From Panulirus ornatus (lineage: Eukaryota > Arthropoda > Malacostraca > Decapoda > Palinuridae): DNA of 64,000 nt. Shown piece by piece: positions 11,091 through 25,357 of this stretch (positions within the stretch are counted from its first letter, which is position 1; each line of letters starts with the position of its first letter). Both the position numbers and the translations under genes were made by a program. The stretch spans positions 27,207,894 to 27,271,893 of the forward strand of contig NC_092231.1 of NCBI RefSeq assembly GCF_036320965.1, given 5' to 3'. The notes under the pieces were generated by a model. The model saw only the letters and a program-made list of their open reading frames with translations, was not told the origin of the DNA and did not search any database.

Positions 11091-12524
11091 TGGGAGGGTA
11101 TTGATTGAGAGGGTGAAGGCATGTACAGAGCATGAGACTGGGGAAGAGCAGTGTGGTTTCAGAAGTGGTAGAGGATGTGTGGATCAGGTGTTTGCTTTGA
11201 AGAATGTATGTGAGAAATACTTAGAAAAGCAAATGGATTTGTATGTAGCATTTATGGATCTGGAGAAGGCATATGATAGAGTTGATAGAGATGCTCTGTG
11301 GAAGATATTAAGAATATATGGTGTGGGAGGCAAGTTGTTAGAAGCAGTGAAAAGTTTTTATCGAGGATGTAAGGCATGTGTACGTGTAGGAAGAGAGGAA
11401 AGTGATTGGTTCTCAGTGAATGTAGGTTTGCGGCAGGGGTGTGTGATGTCTCCATGGTTGTTTAATTTGTTTATGGATGGGGTTGTTAGGGAGATGAATG
11501 CAAGAGTTTTGGAAAGAGGGGCAAGTATGAAGTCTGTTGGGGATGAGAGAGCTTGGGAAGTGAGTCAGTTGCTGTTCGCTGATGATACAGCGCTGGTGGC
11601 TGATTCATGTGAGAAACTGCAGAAGCTGGTGACTGAGTTTGGTAAAGTGTGTGAAAGAAGAAAGTTAAGAGTAAATGTGAATAAGAGCAAGGTTATTAGG
11701 TACAGTAGGGTTGAGGGTCAAGTCAATTGGGAGGTGAGTTTGATGGAGAAAAACTGGAGGAAGTGAAGTGTTTTAGATATCTGGGAGTGGATCTGGCAGC
11801 GGATGGAACCATGGAAGCGGAAGTGGATCATAGGGTGGGGGAGGGGGCGAAAATTCTGGGAGCCTTGAAGACTGTGTGGAAGTCGAGAACATTATCTCGG
11901 AAAGCAAAAATGGGTATGTTTGAAGGAATAGTGGTTCCAACAATGTTGTATGGTTGCGAGGCGTGGGCTATGGATAGAGTTGTGCGCAGGAGGATGGATG
12001 TGCTGGAAATGAGATGTTTGAGGACAATGTGTAGTGTGAGGTGGTTTGATCGAGTAAGTAACGTAAGGGTAAGAGAGATGTGTGGAAATAAAAAGAGCGT
12101 GGTTGAGAGAACAGAAGAGGGTGTTTTGAAATGGTTTGGGCACATGGAGAGAAGGAGTGAGGAAAGATTGACCAAGAGGATATATGTGTCAGAGGTGGAG
12201 GGAACGGGGAGAAGTGGGAGACCAAATTGGAGGTGGAAAGATGGAGTGAAAAAGATTTTGTGTGATCGGGGCCTGAACATGCAGGAGGGTGAAAGGAGGG
12301 CAAGGTATAGAGTGAATTGGAGAGATGTGGTATACCGGGGTTGATGTGCTCTCAGTGGATTGAATCAGGGCATGTGAAGCATCTGGGGTAAACCATGGAA
12401 AGCTGTGTAGGTATGTATATTTGCGTGTGTGGACGTATGTATATACATGTGTATGGGGGTGGGTTGGGCCATTTCTTTTGTCTGTTTCCTTGCGCTACCT
12501 CGCAAACGCGGGAGACAGCAGAAA

Positions 12525-12528
<4 letters not shown>
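11087..12528 (+). mobile_element. RTE-like LINE copy 5 (5'-truncated)
   Basis: Starts in the RT finger region (YGRVLIERVK) and runs to the short-type 3' UTR. The tail diverges just after GGGAGACAGC into A-rich sequence and (TA)n. RT motif A (FMDLEKAYD), motif B (GLRQGCVMSPWLF) and motif C (LLFADDTAL) are intact in the first frame up to about 11740. A one-base deletion there (TTTGATGGAG for TTTGAATGGAG) moves the rest to another frame ending at 12344. Confidence 0.85.

Positions 12529-12590
<62 letters not shown>
12529..12590. repeat. (TA)n microsatellite
   Basis: Array of about 62 bp between the converging 3' ends of copies 5 (+) and 6 (-). Confidence 0.95.
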
Positions 12591-12593
<3 letters not shown>

Positions 12594-14082
12594 TATTTTT
12601 TCATTATACTTTGTCGCTGTCAACCGCATTAGCGAGGTAGCACAAGGAAGCAGACAAAAGAATGGCACAACCCACCCATATACACAAGTATATACATAAA
12701 TGCCCACACACACACACATATACATACCTATACATTTCAACGTATACATACATATACATACACAGTCATATACCTATATACACATATATATATTCATACA
12801 TGCTGCCCTCATCCATTCCTTCCATCACCCCGCCACACATGAAATAGCACCCCCCTCCTGCCACGCGAGGTAGCACTAGGAAAAGACAACAAAGCCCACA
12901 TTCATTCACACTCTCTCTAGCTGTCATGTGTAATGCACCGAAACCACAGCTCCCTTTCCACATCTAGGCTCAAAATATTTCCAATGAATTAACACAGACG
13001 CTTCACATGCCCTGGTTCAATCCACTGATAGCACGTCAACCCCGGTATAACACATAATTCCAATTCACACTATTCCTTGCACGCATTTCACCCTCCTGTA
13101 TGTTCAGGCCACTATCACTCAAAATCTTTTTCACTCCATCCTTCCACCTCCAATTTGGTCTCCCACTTCTCCTCGTTCCCACCACCTTTGACACATGTAT
13201 CCTCTTTGTCAATCTTTCCTCACTCATACTCTCCATGTGACCAAACCATTTCAATAAACTCTTCTGCTCTCTCAACCATACATTTTTTATTACAACACAT
13301 CTCTCTTACCCTTTCATTACTTACTCGATCAAACCACTTCACACCACATATTGTAATCAAACATTTAATTTCCAACACATCCACCCTCCTCTACACAACT
13401 CTATCTATAGCCCATGCCTCGTAACAATGTAACATTGCTGGAATCACTTATTCCTTCAAACATAACCATCTTTGCTCTCCGAGATAACATTCTCGCCTTG
13501 AGAGGGTGAAGGCATGTACAGAGCATCAGATTGGGGAAGAGCAGTGTGGTTTCAGAAGTGGTAGAGGATGTGTGGATCAGGTGTTTGATTTGAAGAATGT
13601 TTGAGAAATACTTAGAAAAGCAAATGGATTTGTATGTAGCATTTATGGATCTGGAGAAGGCATATGATAGAACTGATACAGATGCTCTGTGGAAGGTATT
13701 AAGAATATATGGTGTGGGAGGCAAGTTGTTAGAAGCAGTGAAAAGTTTTTGTCGAGTATGTAATGCATGTGTACGAGTAGGAAGAGAGGAAAGTGATTGG
13801 TTCTCTGTGAATGTTGGTTTGCGGCAAGGGGTGCATGATGTTTCCATGGCTGTTTAATTTGTTTATGGATGGGGTTGTTAGGGAGGTGAATGCAAGAGTT
13901 TTGAAGAGAGTGGCAAGTATGCAGTCTGTTGTGGATGAGAGAGCTTGGGAAGTGTCAGTTGTTGTTTGCTGATGATACAGCGCTGGTGGCTGATTCGGGT
14001 GAGAAACCGCAGAAGCTGGTGACTGAGTTTGGTAAAGTGTGTGAAAAAAGAAAGCTAAGAGTAAAGTGAATAAGAGCAAGGC
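12591..14082 (-). mobile_element. RTE-like LINE copy 6 with inverted 5' segment
   Basis: Minus-strand copy with a T-rich tail end at 12591, long-type 3' UTR to about 13040 and a C-terminal coding remnant to 13499. It is then joined to a plus-strand RT segment (13498-14082, from ERVKACTEHQ to NKSK) that has no tail of its own. In minus-strand order this is an inverted upstream segment followed by the 3' segment, with about 185 bp of the element missing between them. That is the layout expected of twin priming. The coding parts contain frameshifts. A later rearrangement could give the same picture. Confidence 0.6.
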
Positions 14083-17681
<3,599 letters not shown>

Positions 17682-17682
17682 G

Positions 17683-17751
<69 letters not shown>
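17682..17751. repeat. (TA)n microsatellite
   Basis: Array of about 70 bp with one TGTA interruption, between HT element 2 and an old LINE tail relic. Confidence 0.95.
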
Positions 17752-17755
<4 letters not shown>

Positions 17756-17885
17756 TATGCATATATGTATATGTAACTGTATGTGCGTGTATGTATATCT
17801 GTATGTATGTCTTTCTTCATCTGTTTCCTGATGCTAACTCACTAATGTCAGAAATACTGATCAAGTATAAATAAATAAATAATAT
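17752..17885 (+). mobile_element. Old RTE-like 3' UTR relic
   Basis: Diverged tail sequence: TG/TA-rich stretch, then CATCTGTTTCCTGATGCTAA, ACTCACTAATG and a terminal (ATAA)n run. It matches the end of the LINE (TGTTTCCTTGCGCTACCTCG in young copies). No coding sequence is attached. Confidence 0.6.
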
Positions 17886-19700
17886 GGTAAATACCAAAAC
17901 CTCAATGATTTCCAATTGGTGAAACAGAATGACTGTAGAGAAACTGCACAAACCATGATTGTAAGGAAACTACAACATTGGTGTAGTAAAGTAAGATATA
18001 TATCGCATCGTATTGTGAAGGATGCACTGTACAGCTGGGAAAGCTGGCCATCATGATGGCCTTGATTCACTTGAAAAACTGTTCACCTGTAAGCCTTGTC
18101 TTACATATGAGAATAGATCTACCATATTGTCTTGTATACCATGTACTTACGATAAAAATTATTTTTTCACATTACATGGAAAAAATATAAAGATTTTCTT
18201 TTCATTTTATAAAAAGTCCCACAGTGGGTTATATATGATGTATAGGGCTGCTGCAGTGTATCGTTTTATTAACAATTACCCAAAGGCCAATAACTATAAA
18301 AGAGACTTGGTGTTCCCTGGGAGATTTCTAAAGGCACCTGCATCCCAAGGTTTTTTGTTCTAATTGTTCTTGAGTAATTCTTGGGATGAGAGTATGGGAA
18401 AGGAAATGCTGTGTGTGGGTATGGGACTGGGGAAGGTAGGGCTGTGTTGAGGGTAGGTAAGCAGTAGTCTGCACAAAGGGTTGAGAAGAGGAGGGGCCAT
18501 GCAAGGTGTAGGGATTAGGACAGGGTAGGGCAAAGTAAACTGTGGGTATTACCGAGGTAGATGGCAATGCTGAGAGTGAAGGTTGGGGGAAGGGTGAGAC
18601 ATGCATGGGGTGTGGGTGGGAGGGACAGATATATAGAAGGTGGTGGGCATATATTGGAGGTAGTGTTTGTATGGACTATGGTCTGGGCACTGAAGCATCA
18701 AAAGTTATCAGATCTTTAAAGCTATGGTCAGGCCAACTGAGTAAGTTTGTGAGTTTCTGTGAATACTGGAAGTATTGCATTTGAATCAATATTAAATTCA
18801 GTTATGAGATGGATCCTGGCAGTTTTGTTTGATCTAAGTCCCCATGTGTTAGCATAAATGAAGTCTGTTACACAGCTTGTTTCCAAGTTATTGTGTGGTT
18901 TATAAACCCTGCTCTGCTGGGCCTGTTATAGTGATTTCAGTTCTCAAATAATTTTTAGAAAAAATTGTCATTCTTCCTCTGGCAATTCTTTCTTGCCTTT
19001 GCTTAACTTTGTGACCAAGTCTAAAAATTTTTTTGTTTAACCACTTTATCATTTGCTACAATGGCATGTATTAAGATACATGTCTCAAGGATCAGGCAGG
19101 CCTCTTTCGCTGCTTTTTTTTTTTTTTTTTTTTTTACACTGGAGGCTCCAGTCATGGATTAAAGTCTACATCAATGCCTGACTTTAATTGAAATATAGAG
19201 AGGTTAATGAAAAGGGAAAAAATAGAGACAATAGAAAGTATTTTTGAATTCTAGAGGAAGTAAAAAGCCTTCTTTTAAAATATGTCAGGTTACTGTAAGT
19301 GGGAAAGACATGGCCACATAGTAATCATGTAACACAGAAGCTTGTTGAGTACTGCATGGTCTACCTAATGGTGGGGGCACAAAAGCAGCCAGCTTTCAGG
19401 AGCAAACACCAAAGGAACACTTATAAGAGAGAGAAAGTGAACCAACACTGTAGCATAAGGGAAGCAAGTCAAGTTATGAAGTTTGCCTGGGAGAGTTTGC
19501 AAGTCTCACCACTTTCGATTCATTTCTATCAAGTAAGGAGGCAAAGCTGGAATGACCCCATGTGTGAGAGCAATGCTCCTTACAAGGACGGATCAATCCT
19601 TTGTATAAACAGGGCATCTTAGTGGAAGAAAAGAAATTTTGACACTTAAACAGGATTCCAAGTTTCTTAAAGGCATACTTACCTATTTCTGTAATGTAGG
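17886..19700. other. Unassigned sequence
   Basis: No gene or repeat family recognised. A 113-codon frame at 18022-18363 (+) and a Pro/Ser-rich frame at 18328-18606 (-) show no recognisable domain. There is a 22-nt T run at 19114-19135. Confidence 0.4.
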
Positions 19701-19759
19701 GTTTTCAAGATAGAGTGAGTGTTACAATAATACCAAGTATGTTTACGGGAGCAAAAGAT

Positions 19760-21990
19760 GGAGCTGCAGAACCATCAAAAGAGAGAGGAAAGTTGTGAGG
19801 AGTATTTGATAGAGAGATGGATAAAACCAGGTCTTGGAGGCATTAAACTTAACCAAATTTTGTCTACCCATAGAGATATCCTCTCCTTGTCCAGGTCTAT
19901 TGAGGAAGTTGTGTCGAGATGAGATGCAGATTTTGGGAAAGAAGAAGAATTAAAGGAAGTGGAGGAATACAGTGTTAAGCCATTAGCATATGAGAGCATT
20001 TGGTTATTCAAGAAAGGAAATCACTGATAAGGAGAAAAGTGTTGGAGACAGGACAGAACCTTGAAGGATACCACAGTTGTGGGAGAAAGATGAACAGGCT
20101 GAGCTATCAACAACCATAGAGATAGAATGGCCAGAGAGAAAGCTAGTTATGAGAGAGCAAGGTGAGGGAGGGAAGCCATGAGACCCCGATGCTGCATCGT
20201 ATCAAAAGCTTTGGATATATTAATGGCAATTGCACAGGTTTCTTAAAAATACTTCAGGAATGATGATCAGACGTTAGTAAGATAGGAAAGAATATTACCT
20301 GTGGATCTAGCCTTATGGAAGCAATACTGGTGATCAGAGAAAAGACAGTGAGATTCAAGATGTCTACAAATATAGGAGTTGAGAAGGGATTCAAAGACTT
20401 TGGAATTGGTAGATGTCAAAGCAGGAGGACTATACTCAAAGGGATTAGAACAGTCAACATTCTAAGGGATGGGATGTGTACCAATGCATGCTTCCAAGAA
20501 GAAGGAAAAGTTCTGGCTTTTTGAACAGAGACAGAACAGACAAGCACGCACACACTTTCAGTATATGGAAATGGATGCCATTAGGAACATAAGCCTTTCT
20601 TATGTTCAGGGGAAATTTTTTTTAGACAGTTTGAAAGAGATTATGGGAATGGAAAAAGGATTAGGAAGAGGGGTATCAGGGGGTTAGAGGAGAAATGGGA
20701 ATCATAGAAAGTTGTTTTTTCCAAGGGAGAGACACCTATAGTGAAGAAAAGGTAGATTGACAGAAGCTGTTAGCAATGCCCTTAGCTAAAGACCAGAAAG
20801 ACCTATCACTGGATGAAGAGGAGAGGTTATTGCAATTCTTTGAACAAAGGAACACTTTGTCTCATGGATAACATGCTTGCAAAGATTAAGGGTAGATAAA
20901 TGCTGGATGGGAGTCAGAAGGAGAGGAGTTTTTCCAAGCCAAATGTGCCTGATCTCTTACCTGAATGGCCTCAGAACAGGAATGGTATAACCATAGATTG
21001 GAAGAAGACATTGTCTTGGAGGAAGAGGGGACAAATGCTCGCAATCTTGCAACAATGACCTCTGCTATGTTTGGTGAAGACAGAAGTATTACCACATGAG
21101 ACAGTAATTTACCAATATCAAAAAGAAGGATTTTTGCAAGTTATTCCAATCAGATTTACTGAGGTGCCAATATTCATGTGTAGGAGGGACTGCTAGAGGG
21201 GAGGATGCTATTAAAATAGGTACATCAATGAGAGTGTAATCAGATGAACCAATTGGGGGCAAGATTGTATAGTTACAGGGTGAAGGACCAGAGGTGAGAG
21301 AGATCCAGAATAATGGGATAGTGGTCACAGCAGTCTGGAATATGTGTGGGGTGGGAGATAGTTAGTCCTAGATCACTGAAAACAGAGAACATGAGGGCTT
21401 TAGTCACCCTACCATCTGTATGGAAGGAATTCAACCACTCCCTAGGGTGAAAACTGAAATTCCCTAAGTAGAGGATCTGGGCTTGTGGGGAAGATGATGC
21501 CAGTCCCATGGCAGCTTACACAGTCAAAGAAAGATAAGAAATTTGTAGAATTAGGAAAGCAATAGGTGAAATAAAGCTGAAGAGTGGTAGTTGCGAGGCA
21601 CAACTTGAGCCAGATAACATCAAAGTTTAGAGACTCAAGGTCCTTGCATGCGTTGATGTTGGAAAAAGCAAAGATACCACCTTTGAACCGGAATTGTGAG
21701 TGGAGGTTATAGTTGGATAAGAAAAAGAGGCTAGTGAGATCATTTGACAACTGGGTCTGAGAGAGAGGTAAGATATTAGGAGTAAGTGTACTGATGGTAT
21801 TCAACAGAAAAGACGTTACTAGGGAGACCATTGATTTTGGTACAGTGAATAAAAAGAGGCAGGTCTATTGGAGAAAAAAAAGGTCATGAGAGGGGCCAGT
21901 ACTTCCACTGTCTCAACCACCCCTCTCATTGGAAGTAGAGTTAAGCAAGAATCAAAGACTCTCATCACCCCATGATACCAAGGACTGAGG
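19760..21990 (-). mobile_element. Degenerate Jockey-like LINE (second lineage)
   Basis: Minus-strand fragments follow the order of a Jockey-clade LINE. The EN domain lies in 21273-21831 (FKGGIFAFSNINACKDLESL, FDVIWLKLCLATTTLQLYF, then LYLGNFSFHPREWLNSFHTD, where the canonical GDFN is GNFS). The EN end is at 21089-21328 (IGSSDYTLIDVPI). A pre-RT region covers 20886-21095 (SEAIQVRDQAHLAWKNSSPS). The RT palm lies near 20010-20075 (CGILQGSVLSPTLF, then SYANGLTLYSS for the SYADD box). A post-palm region at 19775-19990 reads ERISLWVDKIW. Stops and frameshifts are common. Sequence upstream of EN, to about 22190, is not recognised. Confidence 0.75.
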
Positions 21991-21999
21991 GACATAGGT

Positions 22000-23540
22000 T
22001 CATTGGACTTTATCATAATTATGTTTAAAATGATTGTGGAGACATATGGCAAGAGAACTGGTATGAAGAACATAAAAAATGTTTGAATAAATGTATGGTG
22101 TTCATAAGGTGAAGATGGCAGGACTAGTCCCTTGTTGATGAGACGGAAAGTAAGACCAGCAATCCTAATGTAGAAGGTGTAAGATGATTCCAAGCTGTTT
22201 CATTATAACATATCTTATCAGCAATTACTTACAAGTAGCTGTAATACCTCCTTGAAACATGCAAAACACAGCTCTTCATTTATCTGAGCTGTGTGCTCAG
22301 TGAATGGAAGGAGTATGTGTTGATCAGTGCTCAGCGTATCAGCACCTCCGGCCGCCAGTATTGAGCATTAACTTGGTAGCCATAGTTACTGCACTTTGTT
22401 GATTTATCTATGATATTCTTACCAACTCTTTAAGCCCATAATGTCTGAAAACAGACCTGATAATCGTGGTATTGGTAATGTGGGTAAGCATTCATGGAAA
22501 AACAACAGTTCGACAGCAAAAAATGCAGGTTATAAGGTGTACGGATGGTGGTCATCCTATGCTGATCCATTTGAATGCAATAGTCAGTATTTTCTTCTAT
22601 GTTTTTATAATTAAGAATTGTAGTAATCATTTATATACTGATTTAAAACATTTATTGTGGGTGCACAATCATCATCTTTCCAAATGCAGCAATCATATTT
22701 TGCTTACAAGTGAGCAATTTTACTTTTGGCACACATCTCCACTGAAGTCATGATATAACTATGTTGTGTAGCACTTCTGTCAGTTAAAACTCTTTGACCA
22801 GGAATGCATTCTCAGCATAAACAGAGGTCTGTTTGTATATACCACATATGCAAAATCCCATCACACCTTCATATTGTCTAATGGCCCAGACCTGCATCTC
22901 TGATGACACAATCAGGATGGTTGGGTGAACTTTCCCAGAAATGACCTCATGGCTGACCCTGGGTCGCTTTACTATGGGACCTGAAGAATAATTAATGGAT
23001 GATTGGGAGATGCCCCGCTAATCTTGGCAACATGACTTGACGTGTGTGAGATCACAGGTACACGAGGGACCGGTTGGGGAATCTCTTGGGACCTCCCAGG
23101 GTACCACATGGCTAAAGTATCTACAGACTTGGGACAATTGGTTATTTCTTTGTTCTTTTGCTGTTCCACTCTTCCTATCTCTCTATGTAACAGTAACTAA
23201 CCATGAGTTGGCATCCTGGCCTCATTTTCCCACAACATTCCCTCTCTCCAGATCTGAGTCAAAGTCTCTCATTATTTGTGTCAAAATTTGTAATGCCTTC
23301 CCGGCCTCCATATTCTAAGTCACTTTCAAAGTGTTCTCTCCCTCTTTCTCTACATCTATGCCAATGTCGGTTGTAAATGTCTCGTTTCTAAATCTGCATC
23401 TGAGTTTCAGGTGGAAGTGGTGTTTAGCAAGGTTTTCCATTTGTTTTAGGGCAGTTTCTTTTTTTTTACCATATGTTAGCTATAACAGCAAGGGCAACAT
23501 AATGCCATTAGCAAGGCCATCTCCCTTACACTATGTGGAT
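22000..23540. other. Unassigned sequence
   Basis: Low to moderate AT content with only short frames (up to 95 codons). Nothing resembling a known family, RNA gene or exon set could be supported. Confidence 0.4.
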
Positions 23541-23801
23541 GTGGCTCTTCTGTTTCCTGGTGCTACCTTGCTGATGCAGGGAGCAGCAATCAGATGAGGG
23601 CAAAGGGAAGATAATGAACAAGTCATCTTTTTACTTTTCCTTCGTGAATTTGAGCTCTTTCCTGTGGGGAGGGGGGTGTCGAGAATGGATGAAGGTGACC
23701 AAGTATGAATGTGTACACATGTATATGTATGTATATGCACATGTATGTATCTATATATATATATATTTGCATATCTATGTTTATGTGTGTATATGTATAT
23801 G
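23540..23801 (+). mobile_element. Old RTE-like long-type 3' UTR relic
   Basis: Diverged plus-strand 3' UTR: TTCTGTTTCCTGGTGCTACC, then GGGGAGGGGGGTGTCGAGAA and TGGATGAAGG, followed by the TATG/TATA-rich stretch typical of the long-type UTR. The coding part is absent. Similar spacing is seen in the tails of copies 1 and 17. Confidence 0.6.
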
Positions 23802-24109
23802 AATATGCATTCCTACGAGTCCACGGCGAAAATAAAACAAGATAAGTTCCCAAGTGTACATTCGTGTAATAATCACATCATCAGGGGAGGTGCAAGAAAG
23901 AAATATTAGTCATCTAGTATACAACAAAGGGACATAGCTAGGACGCCATTTGGTAAACGTGTTTACCAAATGGCATCTAGCTACGTCTCTTCGTTGTATA
24001 TAAGCTGACTTTTATTTCTTTCTTGTATCTCCCCCGATGATGTGATTATTACACGAAAGTGCATTTGGGAACTTATGTTTCATTTTCCCTATTGACTCAT
24101 AAGAATATA
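23802..24109. mobile_element. Foldback element made of two Penelope-like terminal arms
   Basis: A palindromic element of about 308 bp with two arms of about 150 bp meeting at 23959-23960 (TTGGTAAAC / GTTTACCAA). Each arm contains a stretch close to TAAGTTCCCAAGTG, CGTGTAATAATCACATCATC and CAA[A/C]GA[G/A]GGACATAGCTAG, and matches the outer arms of the Penelope-like element at 42421-42749 and 45215-45545. It has no coding sequence between the arms. It looks like a minimal inverted dimer of the element's 5' end. Confidence 0.75.
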
Positions 24110-24240
24110 CTTGATCACGCACAAAATTGTGATCCTTTCCATAAATGTGCATGTGAGTGGAAAGATCTTTCTTTGTCTGTTTCCTGGTGCTATCTTGCTA
24201 ACATGAGAAACAGTGATCAAGTATGAAATACATTATATAT
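24110..24240 (+). mobile_element. Old RTE-like 3'-end relic
   Basis: Diverged tail: TTTGTCTGTTTCCTGGTGCT, ATCTTGCTAACATGAGAAAC, AGTGATCAAGTATGAAATA. It corresponds to the terminal hairpin region and A/T tail of the LINE. Confidence 0.6.
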
Positions 24241-24245
24241 ATGTA

Positions 24246-24478
24246 TCATCATTGGGGACAGGGGACAAAGAATACTTCCCACATATTCATTGCATGTTGT
24301 AAAAGGCAACTACAAGGAAAGGGAGCGAAAGGTACAAAATCTTCTCAAGTTTTTACTTCTCCAAAAGAAGGAACAGAGAAGGGGGCCAAGTAAGGATATT
24401 CCCTCAAAAGCCCAATCTCTCTTCTTAAGACTACCTCACTTAAATGGGAAGTGGCCAATATGCGAAAAAAAATTAAAT
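24246..24478 (+). mobile_element. HT element 3 (diverged)
   Basis: Matches the HT pattern end to end: a TTGGGGACAGGGGACAAAGA start, TTGTAAAAGGCAACTACAAG, CCAAAAGAAGGAACAGAGAA, AAGTAAGGATATTCCCTC and a terminal CTACCTCACTTAAATGGGAA. It is older than HT elements 1 and 6. It directly precedes the 3' end of copy 8. Confidence 0.7.
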
Positions 24479-25357
24479 ACATATTTATTTTTTTATTTTA
24501 CTTCGCTGTCGCCATCTCCCGCATTAGCGCAAGGAAACAGACAAAAGAATGGCCCAACCCACCCACATACACTTGTATATACATACACGTCCACTCGCGC
24601 AATTATACATACCTATACATCTCAACGTATACATATATATATACACACACAGACATATACATATATACACATGTACATAATTCATACTGTCTGCCTCAAT
24701 TCATTCCCATCGCCACCCGCCACACAGGAAATAAAAATCCCCTCCCCCCTCATGTGTGTAAGGTAGCGCTAGGAAAAGACAACAATGGCCACATTCGTTC
24801 ACACTCAGTCTCTAGCTGTCATGTAATAATGCACTGAAACCACAGCTCCCTTTCCACATCCAGGCCCCACAGAACTTTCCATGGTTTACCCCAGACGCTT
24901 CACATGCCCTGGTTCAATCCATTGACAGCACGTCGACCCCGGTATACCACATCGCTCCAATTCACTCTATTCCTTGCAAACCATTCACCCTCCTGCATAT
25001 TCAGGCCCCGATCACTCAAAATCTTTTTCACTCCATCTTTCCACCTCCAATTTGGTCTCCCACTTCTCCTCGTTCCCTCCACCTCTGACACATATATCCT
25101 CTTGGTCAATCTTTCCTCACTCATTCTCTCCATGTGACCAAACCATTTCAAGACATAGTCTTCTGCTCTCTCAACCACACTCTTTTTATTGCCACACAAG
25201 TCTTCTGCTCTCTCAACCACACTCTTTTTATTGCCACACATCTCTCTTACCCTATTATTACTTACTCGATCAAACCACCTCACACCACAAATTGTCCTCA
25301 AACATCTCATTTCCAGCACATCCACCCTCCTCTGTACAACTCTATCTATAGCCCATG
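24479..25357 (-). mobile_element. RTE-like LINE copy 8 (5'-truncated, long-type UTR)
   Basis: Minus-strand copy with T-rich tail, long-type 3' UTR (to about 24940) and the C-terminal coding region (24900-25325, 141 codons open), stopping inside DVLEMRCLRT. It carries an in-frame tandem duplication of 14 codons (CGNKKSVVERAEDL) at about 25158-25241. It is of the older subfamily (SNNRVREM, ILSDRG). It joins copy 9 head to head near 25357. Confidence 0.8.

Noticed and set aside
10714..11766. A 350-codon frame that appears to begin in a LINE tail and continue into RT
   Set aside because: Its first 125 or so codons are the tails of copies 3 and 4 (with a poly-Lys stretch from the A run). Only the part from 11087 on is RT sequence, so it is a chance fusion.
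12421..12699. Open frames encoding long Tyr-Ile repeats over the TA arrays (here and at 17466-17874, 29147-29494, 37256-37516 and 40693-41191)
   Set aside because: They are translations of (TA)n microsatellites, which have no stop codon in these frames; there is no evidence of a gene.
19114..19135. 22-nt T run as a possible tail of a minus-strand retrocopy
   Set aside because: The flanking sequence did not resemble a LINE 3' end or processed gene, and no flanking duplication was seen.
24908..24930. GGTTCAATCC resembling an RNA polymerase III B box, in many LINE tails (minus-strand copies)
   Set aside because: It lies in the LINE 3' UTR around the stop codon, reads on the antisense strand of the element, and no A box or tRNA-like fold was found at the right distance.
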